Shown here piece by piece: positions 51,244-59,966 of a stretch of DNA of 62,322 nucleotides; the stretch's first letter is position 1; every line of letters begins with the position of its first letter. A program made the translations under genes and the position numbers. Source of the stretch: Rhodomicrobium sp. R_RK_3 (GTDB lineage Bacteria; Pseudomonadota; Alphaproteobacteria; Rhizobiales; Rhodomicrobiaceae); assembly GCF_002198715.1 (NCBI RefSeq), contig NZ_MWLK01000009.1, forward strand, positions 1 through 62,322. Direction: 5' to 3'. Under the pieces are notes generated by a model. It was not told the DNA's origin, searched no databases, and saw nothing but the letters and a program-made list of their open reading frames with translations.

Positions 51244-52419
51244 TTACGGCCTCATCACGACCTTGATGCAACTGTCCTGCTTATCGGCGAATGTCTTGTA
51301 CATCTCAGGCCCGTCGGCGAGCGCCACCGTGTGGGTGATGACGAAGGACGGATCGATCTGGCCCTCTTCGATGCGGCGGAGCAGATCGTCCGTCCAACGG
51401 TTGACATGGGTCTGGCCGGTGCGGATGGTCACCGCCTTGTTCATCAACTGGCCGAGCGGGATGTTGTCGGACAGGCCGCTATAGACGCCGGCGATCGAGA
51501 TCGTGCCGCCCGGACGGCACACATAGATCATCTCGCGGAGCGCATGCGGACGGTCGTTTTCCAGCATGAACATCTGCTTGGCCCGGTCGAGCACCGTATC
51601 CGGCTGATACATGGTGATGTGCGATTCCAGCCCGACAGCGTCGATGCATTTCTCCGGCCCCTTGCCGTCCGTCAGCTCGTTGAGCCGGTCGATGACGCTC
51701 TCCTCCTCGAAATTCAGCGGGATGGCGCCGCCGGCCTCCGCCATGCCGAGCCGCTCGGACAGGCAATCGATCGCAACCACTTGCTTTGCGCCCAGGAGAA
51801 TCGCGCTGCGGATGGCCATTTGACCGACGGGACCACAGCCCCAGACCGCCACGGTGTCGGTGGGCTGGATGTCGCAATTCATGGCGGCCTGCCAGCCGGT
51901 CGGGAAAATATCGCCGAGGAAGAGAAGCTGTTCGTCCGGAATGCCTTCGGGGACCTTGATATGGGTCGCATCGGCGAAGGGGACGCGCACATATTCGGCC
52001 TGCCCGCCAGGATAGCCGCCGGTCAGATGCGTGTAGCCGAACAGCCCGGCCGCCGCGTGGCCATAGGCCGTGTCGCCGAGTTCCTTCTTGCGGTTGGAGC
52101 GCTCGCACAGGGAGAAATTGCCGCTTTTGCACTGATCGCATTCGCCGCAGATGATGGTGAACGGGACGACGATCCTGTCGCCCTTCTTTAGCTTGCCATT
52201 GACCCCGTGCCCGACCTCGACGACCTCGCCCATCATCTCGTGGCCCATGATGTCGCCGGGCAGCATGGCCGGGATGAAATTGTGGAACAGGTGGAGATCC
52301 GAGCCGCAGATGGCGCAGCTCGTGACCTTGACGATGGCGTCACGCGGCTCCTCGATTTCGGGGTCGGTGACGGTGTCGTAGCGGATGTCTTCCTTGCCGT
52401 GCCATACGAGCGCTCGCAT
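51244..52419 (-). CDS. Zinc-dependent alcohol/formaldehyde dehydrogenase-like protein
   Basis: This 391-residue member of the medium-chain zinc dehydrogenases resembles the glutathione-independent formaldehyde dehydrogenase subgroup. The catalytic-zinc region is CAICGSDLHLFH and GHEMMGEV (about 36-65), the structural-zinc cysteines are in CGECDQCKSGNFSLC (about 92-106), and the coenzyme loop is WGCGPVG (about 193-199). The start at MRALVWHG is supported by AAGGGAG upstream. The true substrate is not known. An EcfG-like promoter lies about 100 bases upstream, so induction by the general stress response is likely. Confidence 0.9.
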   Translation of the reverse strand: MRALVWHGKEDIRYDTVTDPEIEEPRDAIVKVTSCAICGSDLHLFHNFIPAMLPGDIMGHEMMGEVVEVGHGVNGKLKKGDRIVVPFTIICGECDQCKSGNFSLCERSNRKKELGDTAYGHAAAGLFGYTHLTGGYPGGQAEYVRVPFADATHIKVPEGIPDEQLLFLGDIFPTGWQAAMNCDIQPTDTVAVWGCGPVGQMAIRSAILLGAKQVVAIDCLSERLGMAEAGGAIPLNFEEESVIDRLNELTDGKGPEKCIDAVGLESHITMYQPDTVLDRAKQMFMLENDRPHALREMIYVCRPGGTISIAGVYSGLSDNIPLGQLMNKAVTIRTGQTHVNRWTDDLLRRIEEGQIDPSFVITHTVALADGPEMYKTFADKQDSCIKVVMRP

Positions 52420-52516
52420 GTGTCGTTCTCCCTTGGAACCATCTCGGTCTGAGGACCGCGACCGGCGCCCGAGCGCGAATGGCAGCTTACGGACGCCGGC
52501 GATGGAGCAGTCGGAG

Positions 52517-52542
52517 AACGGCAACCTGAGGTTGATTGTTCC
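52517..52542 (-). promoter_or_regulatory. EcfG-type general stress promoter
   Basis: On the minus strand GGAAC (52542-52538) is separated by 17 bases from CGTT (52520-52517). This matches the alphaproteobacterial EcfG consensus GGAAC-N16/17-CGTT exactly. It is about 100 bases upstream of the dehydrogenase start, on the right strand. Confidence 0.75.
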
Positions 52543-52711
52543 GCAGCATGTGGGTTGGCGTCGCCGCGCCGCGATTTGGGCAGGCGGGTGGAGTGGGAGA
52601 GTTGGGGAAGCAGAGCTCTATGCGTGCGCATGCGTCGTGAGCGAGGGCGCGCCGAGGGCTCACCCTCGGCGGACCATTGGCAATCAGCCGGACCGGCCGG
52701 ACGCGATCGGC

Positions 52712-52996
52712 TTACGCGCCCTTCTTGCAGACGGTGGCGCGGGCGATGCAGGTCCAGCCGCCGCCGCTGCCCTTGCAGCTATAGGACGGCTTGGAGATGA
52801 GATCGGTCTGCACCGGCCAGTTTCCGGTCACCTGCTGGATGATCTCGAAGGACTGGAACTGGGCCATGCCCTTGGACATGCCCCAGCCCTCGCCGGCCTT
52901 CTTCACGCAGGCCGATTTGGCCTCCGCGCCGCCGGCCGCGCCGAATGCCAGCGCCGCCGCGCAGATCGCGGCCGTCACATAAGCTGCACGCATCAT
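52712..52996 (-). CDS. Secreted four-cysteine protein A
   Basis: This 94-residue protein has a signal peptide (about 1-26, ending GGAEA-K) and four mature cysteines. Its C-terminus has the pattern W-x-C-x3-A-x-V-C-x-K (WTCIARATVCKK), which is shared with the next gene upstream, so the two are probable tandem paralogues. The family is not recognised. The location should be periplasmic or extracellular. A Met at residue 2 could be the start. Confidence 0.75.
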   Translation of the reverse strand: MMRAAYVTAAICAAALAFGAAGGAEAKSACVKKAGEGWGMSKGMAQFQSFEIIQQVTGNWPVQTDLISKPSYSCKGSGGGWTCIARATVCKKGA

Positions 52997-53115
52997 CTTT
53001 CCCCTTATGACTCATCGATTACGATCCGCCGGACGCAAGACGCGGCGGCGAAATCATAATGCGCGCAAAAGGTTGCGTTAAGGATGATGCGAGACGTGAG
53101 CTTCGTAGGGACGCG

Positions 53116-53418
53116 TTAGATCTTCGTACAAACCTTCGCCGCGCCGACGCAGCGCCATTCATCGGCGCCGAGGAGATTGGGGAAATGCTTGCAGTCCAGC
53201 GCGCGCTTGTCGATCTTGCCGACCTCGCGGCCGCTCGCCTCCAGCGCCTTCTTCTGCTCCTCGACGCCGTTGTCGAGGCTGCGCTGGGCATAGAAGCGCG
53301 CCGCCTGTTCGCCGAGGCTGACGATGTCGCTGCTGACGGGCATGCACGTCGCGCCCGCCGCGCTCGCCCACGCCGTCATGCACAGGCCGGCGACGCAAAA
53401 AACCGCAATCCGCTTCAT
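53116..53418 (-). CDS. Secreted four-cysteine protein B
   Basis: This 100-residue protein has a signal peptide (about 1-23, ending ASAAGA-T) and four mature cysteines. The C-terminal WRCVGAAKVCTK matches the W-x-C-x3-A-x-V-C-x-K ending of the neighbouring protein A. The middle part is helical and charged. The start at MKRIAVF gives a normal signal peptide; the frame opens eight codons earlier. Function unknown. Confidence 0.75.
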   Translation of the reverse strand: MKRIAVFCVAGLCMTAWASAAGATCMPVSSDIVSLGEQAARFYAQRSLDNGVEEQKKALEASGREVGKIDKRALDCKHFPNLLGADEWRCVGAAKVCTKI

Positions 53419-53571
53419 AGGCTTACTCCCCACAACAAGCACCCGGCGCCTGAGTAATGCATGCGGCGCGGCCGGGCAATGAACTTTTCTCCAGTTGCGC
53501 CGGGGGCGTGCCTATTGTAGCTGCCTTCGCGGGGTGCCGCCCCGTCGCCTCGTCCGTTCAAGGATTCAGAA

Positions 53572-54687
53572 ATGGCCAGCCCCCTGCTGGAGCGCTACTC
53601 CGGCATGGTCCGCTCCGGGGAAATCGACGCCGATCCGGCCCAGGCCGAGGCCGTCGAAAAGCTCGAGGCGCTGGCGGCCCGGCTCGCCCGCTATTCGCCG
53701 CCGGGAAAATTCTCCTTCTTCCGCAAGAGCGCCGCGCCGCGCGGGCTCTATATTTTTGGCCGGGTCGGGCGCGGCAAGACCATGCTGATGGACCTGTTCT
53801 TCGGGACCGTGCCCTTCGCGAAAAAGCGGCGGCTGCATTTCCACGAATTCATGGCCGAAGTCCACGATCTGATCGCCGAGGCGCGCAAGAGCCATCCGGG
53901 CGATCCGGTGCCGCAGGTCGCCGAGACCATCGCGCGCGAAGCCCCGCTATTGTGCTTCGACGAATTGCACGTCACCGACATCGCCGACGCCATGATCCTC
54001 GGCCGGCTGTTCTCGGTGCTGTTCGAGCGCGGCACCGTGATCGTGGCGACGTCGAATCTGCCGCCTTCGGAGCTGTACAAGGGCGGGCTGAACCGTGCAC
54101 TATTCGTGCCGTTCATCGAGCTCATCGAGGCGAAGATGGAGGTTCTGGAGCTCGCCTCCGCCCAGGATTACCGCCTCGGCCGCCTGACCGGCACGCCGCT
54201 CTATTTTTCGCCGCTCGGGCGGCAGGCGGATGGCGAAATCCGCAAGGCCTGGAAGATGCTGACAGGCCGGGAGCACGGCGAGCCGGCGAGCGTGGCCGTA
54301 AAAGGCCGCGACGTGCCGGTGCCGGAAGCGGCGATGGGCGTCGCCCGCTTCACCTTCGACGATCTCTGCGGCAAGCCGCTCGGCGCCAACGACTATCTGG
54401 CGCTCGCCCGGCATTTCCACACGCTGATCCTGGAAAACGTGCCGCTGCTGACGCCGGAGCGCCGCAACGAAGCCCGCCGCTTCAACACGCTGATCGACAC
54501 GCTCTACGATCAGGGCTGCGTGCTGATCCTCTCCGCCGCCGCCGAGCCCGACGCGCTCTATCCCGCCGGCGACGGCGCCGAGCTGTTCCAGCGCACCGCC
54601 TCGCGGCTGATGGAAATGCGATCGGAGGGCTATCTGAAGGCCCGGCACGGTAGGAAGCGCGGCAGCGAGGCGGGGATGCGGTTTTAG
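53572..54687 (+). CDS. zapE: Cell division ATPase ZapE (AFG1-like)
   Basis: ZapE is a cytoplasmic AAA-type ATPase associated with FtsZ in E. coli and related to mitochondrial AFG1. The 371-residue protein has Walker A GRVGRGKT (residues 63-70), the FHEFM segment (about 89-93), Walker [12 protein letters not shown] (about 127-137), sensor VATSNLPP (about 161-168) and RFINLLYD-like C-terminal [10 protein letters not shown]. The start ATG has a weak ribosome site. It is a single gene between secreted-protein genes and a repeat. Confidence 0.93.
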   Translation: MASPLLERYSGMVRSGEIDADPAQAEAVEKLEALAARLARYSPPGKFSFFRKSAAPRGLYIFGRVGRGKTMLMDLFFGTVPFAKKRRLHFHEFMAEVHDLIAEARKSHPGDPVPQVAETIAREAPLLCFDELHVTDIADAMILGRLFSVLFERGTVIVATSNLPPSELYKGGLNRALFVPFIELIEAKMEVLELASAQDYRLGRLTGTPLYFSPLGRQADGEIRKAWKMLTGREHGEPASVAVKGRDVPVPEAAMGVARFTFDDLCGKPLGANDYLALARHFHTLILENVPLLTPERRNEARRFNTLIDTLYDQGCVLILSAAAEPDALYPAGDGAELFQRTASRLMEMRSEGYLKARHGRKRGSEAGMRF

Positions 54688-54715
54688 GCGGAAGTCTCGG
54701 CCCAACCACTCGAAA

Positions 54716-54828
54716 TTTGTCATCCCCGCGAAGGTGGGGATCCAGCAAAGGGCAAACTTAGCCGTTGGGCTCTGCCTCGCCGCAACCGCTGCGGCGAACT
54801 GGGTTGCCGCCTTCGCGGGACTGACAAA
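54716..54828. repeat. Inverted-repeat element, 19-bp ends
   Basis: TTTGTCATCCCCGCGAAGG (54716-54734) is inversely repeated at 54810-54828 with two mismatches. The outer part is of the CATCCCCGCGAAGGTGGGGATCC type, a common dispersed intergenic repeat. With about 75 bases inside, it resembles a small non-autonomous element. It fills the gap between the zapE and transporter stops. Confidence 0.65.
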
Positions 54829-54834
54829 AGGGGG

Positions 54835-55791
54835 CTAAGCCCGCGCGCCGGCCCCAGCAGGAACCAGCCGCCGCAGCACCGGCCCGAGCATCAGCGGCGC
54901 GAGGTAAATCGGGAATTGCGCCACCGCGAAATACAGCCAGACCAGCTCCGGCAGCGCGCCGCCGGTCGCGGCGAGCATCAAGCCCATATTGCGCTGCGAG
55001 CTGGCGACGGCGATGGCGAAGGCCCGCTCCGTCCCGGCCCGGCGGAAGAGCAGCACCGTCAGCGCCACCAGCACGAAATAGATGCCGAAAGCCAGCGCCG
55101 TCAGGCCGGCGACCCGGAGCGGCGCGGCGATGGTCTGCTCGGCGAAATTCGACGTCAGCGCCGCGACGAAGATGTAGAGGATCGCGATGTTGAGCCCGTC
55201 GATCTCATCGCGGCGGCGCTCGATCTGCCGGGGGCTGACCCAGCGCCGGAGCAGCAAGGCGACGAAGGCCGAGCCCGCCAGGATCAGCCCGAGCTTGGCC
55301 CCGAGCGCCAGCGGCGAGAGCTGCACGCCGAGCCCGAGCGCGGCGGCAAAGCCTGGCGCGGTGAATGGCACCAGCGCACTCGACAGGATCAGCACGGCGA
55401 GCGTCAGCGTCGCGTCGAGCCCCATCAGCGCGGCGAAGGCCGGCGCCGACATCACCGGCGAGGCGAGCGCCTGCAGCATCAACGCGGCGAACAATTCCGG
55501 CGCGCGTGTCTCGACGCCGAGCCCCAGCAGCGCCGCCGAGGCGAGCGCGGGCACCGCGAACATCGACCAGCCCGTCGCCGCCAGCACGAGGCCGGGCCGG
55601 GTGAGGTTGCGCTTGAGCGCGCTAAGATCCGCCCGCAGGAAGGCGAGCACCAGCAGCAGGAAGATCGCCTCGCCCGCAAACGGCCTCAGCGCCACCCCGA
55701 CCGGCGGCAGCGCGATGCCGAGCAGCACGATCCCCGCCATGCCGCGCGCACGTTGACGGCCGAGCCAGGCGAGTGGGTTGGAACAAGGCAT
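54835..55791 (-). CDS. BASS-family (bile acid:sodium symporter-like) transporter
   Basis: This 318-residue inner-membrane protein has about ten transmembrane segments. The layout and the segments ALASPVMSAPAFAALMG and FAIAVASSQRNMGLMLAATGG (about 262-282) fit the SBF/BASS and Acr3-type fold, where a sodium ion and an organic anion are co-transported. No cysteine typical of Acr3 arsenite transporters stands out. The start at MPCSNPLAW is chosen because the 50 codons upstream are AT-richer and not membrane-like. The substrate is unknown. Confidence 0.75.
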   Translation of the reverse strand: MPCSNPLAWLGRQRARGMAGIVLLGIALPPVGVALRPFAGEAIFLLLVLAFLRADLSALKRNLTRPGLVLAATGWSMFAVPALASAALLGLGVETRAPELFAALMLQALASPVMSAPAFAALMGLDATLTLAVLILSSALVPFTAPGFAAALGLGVQLSPLALGAKLGLILAGSAFVALLLRRWVSPRQIERRRDEIDGLNIAILYIFVAALTSNFAEQTIAAPLRVAGLTALAFGIYFVLVALTVLLFRRAGTERAFAIAVASSQRNMGLMLAATGGALPELVWLYFAVAQFPIYLAPLMLGPVLRRLVPAGAGARA

Positions 55792-55921
55792 TGATGCTGC
55801 GGGGCTATCTGAATCTGTGGGAGGTCGTGACGACAGGGGTACCTCAGATGGGTATACGCTGCCAACGCGACATACTATTCTAGCGGAAGACGTTCGGACC
55901 GACTGAAAAACAGTGCGGCTT

Positions 55922-56551
55922 ATGAAATATACAATCTCCATTTTGAAGACGAGATCAGGCCGCCGGTTTGATCAGTTCTACGACATATATGAGTCGTCCT
56001 TACCCACCAGGGAACGGAAAAATCGCAGTGAAATCACTGACCTTATAGAACGGGATGACTACATCGTTCTGTTGCTTGAAGACGAAAGCGATGTGTTTGC
56101 CTTTTCAATAGTCTTCGCGTCGGATGAAGGCGAAATATCGCTTCTTGAATACATGGCTACCCATCAGAACTATCGGAATCGCGGTCTCGGCGCAGCAACC
56201 TTCAAGGCGAGCCTAGCATCAGTTCCCGGTTGTCCCATGTTGGTCGAAGTGGACTCCGAACGGGAGAATAGTCCTGATCGGCTAATGAGAATGAGGCGGA
56301 AGGGATTCTACAGGCGGCAAGGCTGCCATCAAATCGGCGGTCTTCACTACATCTTACCGCTGCCGGGCAACGGCAAAGTGCCGGAAATGGACCTGCTGGT
56401 CCATTTGAATGGACGAGTTACGCCGATAAAAAAGCCTGATCTCAGGCGATGGCTAGATACGATATACACTAAGGTTTATTGCTGCGAACCGAATGACGAT
56501 CGCATCGCAACTATGTTGCGGACGCAAGGAGATCCTGTTATTTTGGTTTAA
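55922..56551 (+). CDS. GNAT-family acetyltransferase
   Basis: This protein of 209 residues carries the acetyl-CoA-binding motif A of GNAT enzymes: LLEYMATHQNYRNRGLGAATFK (about 74-95 in pieces; key residues R-x-x-G-x-G/A). The preceding strand VFAFSIVFAS and following VEVDSE support the fold. The C-terminal 60 residues have no clear match. Its DNA is AT-richer than the surroundings. It lies 26 bases before a membrane-protein gene on the same strand, so the two look like an acquired pair. A GTG at 55913 is an alternative start. Confidence 0.75.
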   Translation: MKYTISILKTRSGRRFDQFYDIYESSLPTRERKNRSEITDLIERDDYIVLLLEDESDVFAFSIVFASDEGEISLLEYMATHQNYRNRGLGAATFKASLASVPGCPMLVEVDSERENSPDRLMRMRRKGFYRRQGCHQIGGLHYILPLPGNGKVPEMDLLVHLNGRVTPIKKPDLRRWLDTIYTKVYCCEPNDDRIATMLRTQGDPVILV

Positions 56552-56577
56552 ATTTTTATGGTTGCTGTGAGGGAGGC

Positions 56578-57294
56578 ATGTCCGAGACCAGCGATTTTTT
56601 ATTATTTGGTTTTTCAATCTCACGACAAGTCAATTTAGAATTTTCGATAGGCGACGTATTTACAATCGTTACCATATTAATATCCGCAATCTCTGTACGG
56701 AATGCATTGCGGCAACGTAGCGAACAAGTTAAATACGAACACTATTCAGAACTTGACCGCTTTTATGCTGATATTCTCACGCTTGCGATACACGCTCCAT
56801 TCTTACGTACCCCAAGGCGCATAGCAAGCGACAGCGAAGCGCTCCGATACGAGTACGCACCGTACAGCGGGGCGGCCGGCACGCAAGATACGCAGCAGAC
56901 GCAATATGACGCCTACGCCTATATGCTTTGGAATTTTCTTGAAACGATTCACGACCGCTGCGCCACGAATCCAGAGCTGAAGCAAACGTGGTGTCCGGTC
57001 ATTGCTGCCGAGAATAGGATCCATCGGGGATGGTTCCTAGCTGAAATCCGTAAGGAGTTCTTCCGCCAGGAGGAGGCAAAAACGACAGGGAAAAAACCTT
57101 ATCCGGAATACAAATTTTGCGCAGCCTTTCAAAAATTCGTACTTGATGAAAGCTGGAACAAACAAAGCTGGGCTTATGACCCGGAAGATGACTGCCGCCG
57201 AACTATCGATGATCTGGTGCGCCGGGAAAATGGCCTAAAGGCGCCGGCGAAATCATCGCTCTTCGACAGGCTTCGGATCCCCCAATCCGCCTAG
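56578..57294 (+). CDS. One-TM protein of unknown function, island partner
   Basis: This 238-residue protein has a short N-terminus, one transmembrane helix (about 23-41) and a cytoplasmic helical domain. A YSELDRFYADILTLAI segment follows the membrane helix (about 54-69), and WNFLETIHDRC lies at about 118-128. Acidic and aromatic residues are frequent. No enzymatic motif is seen. GAGGGAGG precedes the ATG. Like the GNAT gene it is AT-rich and unlike its neighbours. Function unknown. Confidence 0.65.
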   Translation: MSETSDFLLFGFSISRQVNLEFSIGDVFTIVTILISAISVRNALRQRSEQVKYEHYSELDRFYADILTLAIHAPFLRTPRRIASDSEALRYEYAPYSGAAGTQDTQQTQYDAYAYMLWNFLETIHDRCATNPELKQTWCPVIAAENRIHRGWFLAEIRKEFFRQEEAKTTGKKPYPEYKFCAAFQKFVLDESWNKQSWAYDPEDDCRRTIDDLVRRENGLKAPAKSSLFDRLRIPQSA

Positions 57295-57323
57295 CGCACG
57301 CCGGGAAGCCTGACGTCTGCAGT

Positions 57324-57367
57324 AAGGTCTCGGCGCAGCGCTAAACTGTTCCATTAGCCGAGACCTT
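57324..57367. terminator. 11-bp inverted repeat between convergent genes
   Basis: AAGGTCTCGGC (57324-57334) pairs perfectly with GCCGAGACCTT (57357-57367) around a 22-base loop. It lies between the plus-strand one-TM gene and the minus-strand membrane-protein gene and can act as a terminator for both; CTTGTTCTC follows on the plus strand. Confidence 0.5.
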
Positions 57368-57394
57368 GTTCTCGACACGCCCCCTACGTCGCAC

Positions 57395-57877
57395 TCACCC
57401 CGCGCGCCGGTCCCGTGCCACGACATCCAGCCGCCTCACGCTCGGCGGCAGCCAGGCGTCCTTGATGCGGCCGTCGGGGGTGGCTGGCTCTCCGACGCAG
57501 TCCTGGTCGGGGTGCAGCGGCTCGGCCCGGGCCGGCACCTGATAGGCCGGGCGGTATTGGCCGAAAGTCTTCTTCAGGATGGTCTTGGTCCAGATGTGGG
57601 TATGGTAGATGCGGGACATATGCCAGCTCACCAGCATGGCGATGACACCGGCAAGAAAAAGTCCTGCATTCAGCGGGCTCAGCGACGAGTTCGCGCGTTC
57701 GCGGTAAACCGGCATCCGCCCATCATTGACAGTATAGGTCTGGTTTTTCACGTCGCTCAACACGGCAATCTGCGTCCCGGACGCATGAATAATGTCGATT
57801 TTGCCGTTAATTGACGTCAACATAACGCAAATATAGGCGAGAAGCCCCGCAAATACCCAAATGGCGAGCTTGTCCAA
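57395..57877 (-). CDS. Small two-TM membrane protein
   Basis: This 160-residue protein has two hydrophobic segments (about 5-22 and 69-86) with a periplasmic loop between them, and a basic cytoplasmic C-terminus (about 95-160) rich in Arg and Pro. No family is recognised. It is encoded alone between the AT-rich pair and efp. Confidence 0.55.
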   Translation of the reverse strand: MDKLAIWVFAGLLAYICVMLTSINGKIDIIHASGTQIAVLSDVKNQTYTVNDGRMPVYRERANSSLSPLNAGLFLAGVIAMLVSWHMSRIYHTHIWTKTILKKTFGQYRPAYQVPARAEPLHPDQDCVGEPATPDGRIKDAWLPPSVRRLDVVARDRRAG

Positions 57878-58201
57878 TTCAACTCCTCCAGCTCTTACTC
57901 ACGCTATTGCGCGAGCCGGCCCCATTCAACTTTAAGAATACCAAATGATTTAGGCGTCAGCAAATTATTAACGATCCTGCGCGCCGGGTCGCCCAGCCCG
58001 ATTACAACTCGATTCGCTTCCGTCCGGGCCCGGTTTCGCCGCCTTATCCAAAGGCTTGGCCGCCCTGTGGATGAGACCCCGCAGATCCGCCGCCCCGCCA
58101 GGCCCGCTCAACCTACGCAAGAGCCCGCCGCCCCTTGACATCGCCGCCCAAAACTCCCCAATGGTGGCCACGCGCGCAAATCTCTCCCAAAGCGGACCAC
58201 G
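57878..58201. other. Intergenic region upstream of efp
   Basis: This 324-base gap is AT-rich at 57920-57975 and GC-rich after that. It should hold the promoters of efp and of the divergent membrane-protein gene. The long minus-strand ORF running through it and efp is a shadow. No RNA gene is seen. Confidence 0.45.
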
Positions 58202-58765
58202 ATGAAGATCAACGGCAATGAAATCCGTCCCGGCAATGTGATCGAGCACCAGGGCTCGCTCTGGCTGGCGGTGAAAACCCAGGCGGTGAAACCCGGCAAG
58301 GGCCCGGCCTATGCGCAGGTCGAGCTGAAGAACCTCGTCCATGGCACCAAGCTGAACGAACGCTTCCGCGCCTCCGAGACGGTCGAGCGGGTCCGGCTGG
58401 AGCAGGATGATTACCAGTTCCTCTACACGCAGGACGACATGCTGGTGTTCATGGACAATAACAGCTACGAGCAGCTCGAAATCCCGACCGATTTCGTCGG
58501 CGACCGCGCCGCCTTCCTGCAGCCGGGCATGACCGTCACCGTCGAGAGCTACGAGGGCAAGCCGCTCGGCGTCTCGCTCCCCGATCAGGTGACGCTCGAG
58601 GTGACCGAGGCCGATCCGGTGGTGAAGGGGCAGACGGCGTCCGCCTCCTACAAGCCGGCGATGCTGGAGAACGGCGTGCGCGTGATGGTGCCGCCCTTCA
58701 TCACGGCGGGCGAGAAGGTCATCATCGACACGACCGAAATGACCTATATCCGGCGGGCCGAGTAG
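58202..58765 (+). CDS. efp: Elongation factor P
   Basis: EF-P relieves ribosome stalling at polyproline stretches. The 187-residue protein has the three beta domains of the family. The modifiable residue is Lys33 in the KPGKGPA loop (about 30-36), which fits the lysine-type EF-P modified by EpmA-like enzymes; no such gene is in the window. GITVPLFIxxGEKI-like ending appears as [17 protein letters not shown]. It is followed by suhB on the same strand. Confidence 0.96.
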   Translation: MKINGNEIRPGNVIEHQGSLWLAVKTQAVKPGKGPAYAQVELKNLVHGTKLNERFRASETVERVRLEQDDYQFLYTQDDMLVFMDNNSYEQLEIPTDFVGDRAAFLQPGMTVTVESYEGKPLGVSLPDQVTLEVTEADPVVKGQTASASYKPAMLENGVRVMVPPFITAGEKVIIDTTEMTYIRRAE

Positions 58766-58931
58766 GAACTTCCGCGCGGCCCCGCTATTACCCGATAGTC
58801 TAGTCCCAAGGCGCTGGACTTTCGGCGTGGCAGCGGGCAGTTTTCGAGTCAGCAAGAAGCGCGTTGCGGGACCGCCCGCTCCCCGCGCATGCGGCGTCCA
58901 GCACTAGGCCGACCTTTCGAGGATTTCACCG

Positions 58932-59711
58932 ATGGCAGCCTCCGCGCTGATGACCATGATGTTCGCCGCCGCGCGCAAGGCAGGCCGCTCGCTCGCCCGC
59001 GATTTCGGCGAGGTCGAGCAGTTGCAGGTCTCGATGAAGGGGCCGGGCAATTTCGTCACCGCCGCCGATCACCGCGCCGAGCAGATCCTCTATGACGAGC
59101 TGTCGAAGGCGCGGCACGGCTACAGCTTCCTGATGGAGGAGCGCGGCCTCGTCGAGGGACCGGACAAGACCCATGTCTGGATCATCGACCCGCTCGACGG
59201 CACCACCAATTTCCTGCACGGCATCCCGCATTTCGCCATCTCGATCGCCCTGCAGCGCGAGGGCGAGCTGGTCGCCGGCATCATCTACAATCCGGCCAAT
59301 GGCGACATCTTCACCGCCGAGCGCGGCAAGGGCGCCTTCCTCAACGACCGCCGCATCCGCGTCGCCGCGCGCTCGCGGCTGGAGGATTGCGTCGTCGCGA
59401 CGGGCATCCCGCATCGCGGCAAGGGCGATCATGAAATCTTCTTGAAACAGCTCGCCGCCGTCATGCCATCGGTCTCGGGCATAAGGCGCACCGGGGCCGC
59501 CGCGCTCGACCTGGCCTGGGTCGCCGCCGGCCGCTATGACGGCTATTGGGAGCAGGGCATCCAGGCCTGGGACATGGCGGCGGGCCTCGTGCTTTTGCGC
59601 GAGGCGGGCGGATTTGCCAGCGATCTCAAGGGCGGCAAGGCCATGCTCGAGACTGGCAGTATTCTTGCAGGTAATGAAAGCGTGCATCGCGCTTTAGCGA
59701 AATTGCTTTAG
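58932..59711 (+). CDS. suhB: Inositol monophosphatase family protein
   Basis: This 259-residue magnesium-dependent phosphatase shows all three metal sites of the family: the EE pair (E69-E70), DPLDGTTNF (D86-D89) and WDMAAG near residue 217. It may act on inositol monophosphate or, like SuhB in E. coli, also bind the transcription machinery. It follows efp with 166 bases between and ends at a good intrinsic terminator. Confidence 0.9.
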   Translation: MAASALMTMMFAAARKAGRSLARDFGEVEQLQVSMKGPGNFVTAADHRAEQILYDELSKARHGYSFLMEERGLVEGPDKTHVWIIDPLDGTTNFLHGIPHFAISIALQREGELVAGIIYNPANGDIFTAERGKGAFLNDRRIRVAARSRLEDCVVATGIPHRGKGDHEIFLKQLAAVMPSVSGIRRTGAAALDLAWVAAGRYDGYWEQGIQAWDMAAGLVLLREAGGFASDLKGGKAMLETGSILAGNESVHRALAKLL

Positions 59712-59746
59712 CCCAGACCGGTGCGCACGACTGGGGCGCCGGGCGT

Positions 59747-59772
59747 CTGCCTGTAGAATAGGCAGTATTTTT
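59747..59772 (+). terminator. Intrinsic terminator after suhB
   Basis: CTGCCT (59747-59752) and AGGCAG (59760-59765) form a 6-bp stem with a 7-base loop, followed by TATTTTTG. It lies 36 bases after the suhB stop. Confidence 0.75.
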
Positions 59773-59966
59773 GAGAAAACCTATTAAAGAGGCCACGATT
59801 TCACCGCAATTCGGGACCGGATAACCACTCTAAGGGTTGGACCGATCACACTCGGCAGTGATAAAGCCATGCCACGCGAACTTGCGGTTTTTCGCTGTGG
59901 ATAAATCGGCTATGTGTTGGCTGTTGAAAGGGGCAGTGGCATGGGTCTGCGCTGCAATGGCGTTCT

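Noticed and set aside
49501-52191. 896-codon plus-strand ORF
   Set aside because: It runs antisense to meaB, the small membrane protein and the dehydrogenase, has no family motifs and is rich in Arg/His/Asp as expected from the complement of GC-rich codons.
57968-58855. 295-codon minus-strand ORF across efp
   Set aside because: efp on the plus strand is certain; this is its shadow.
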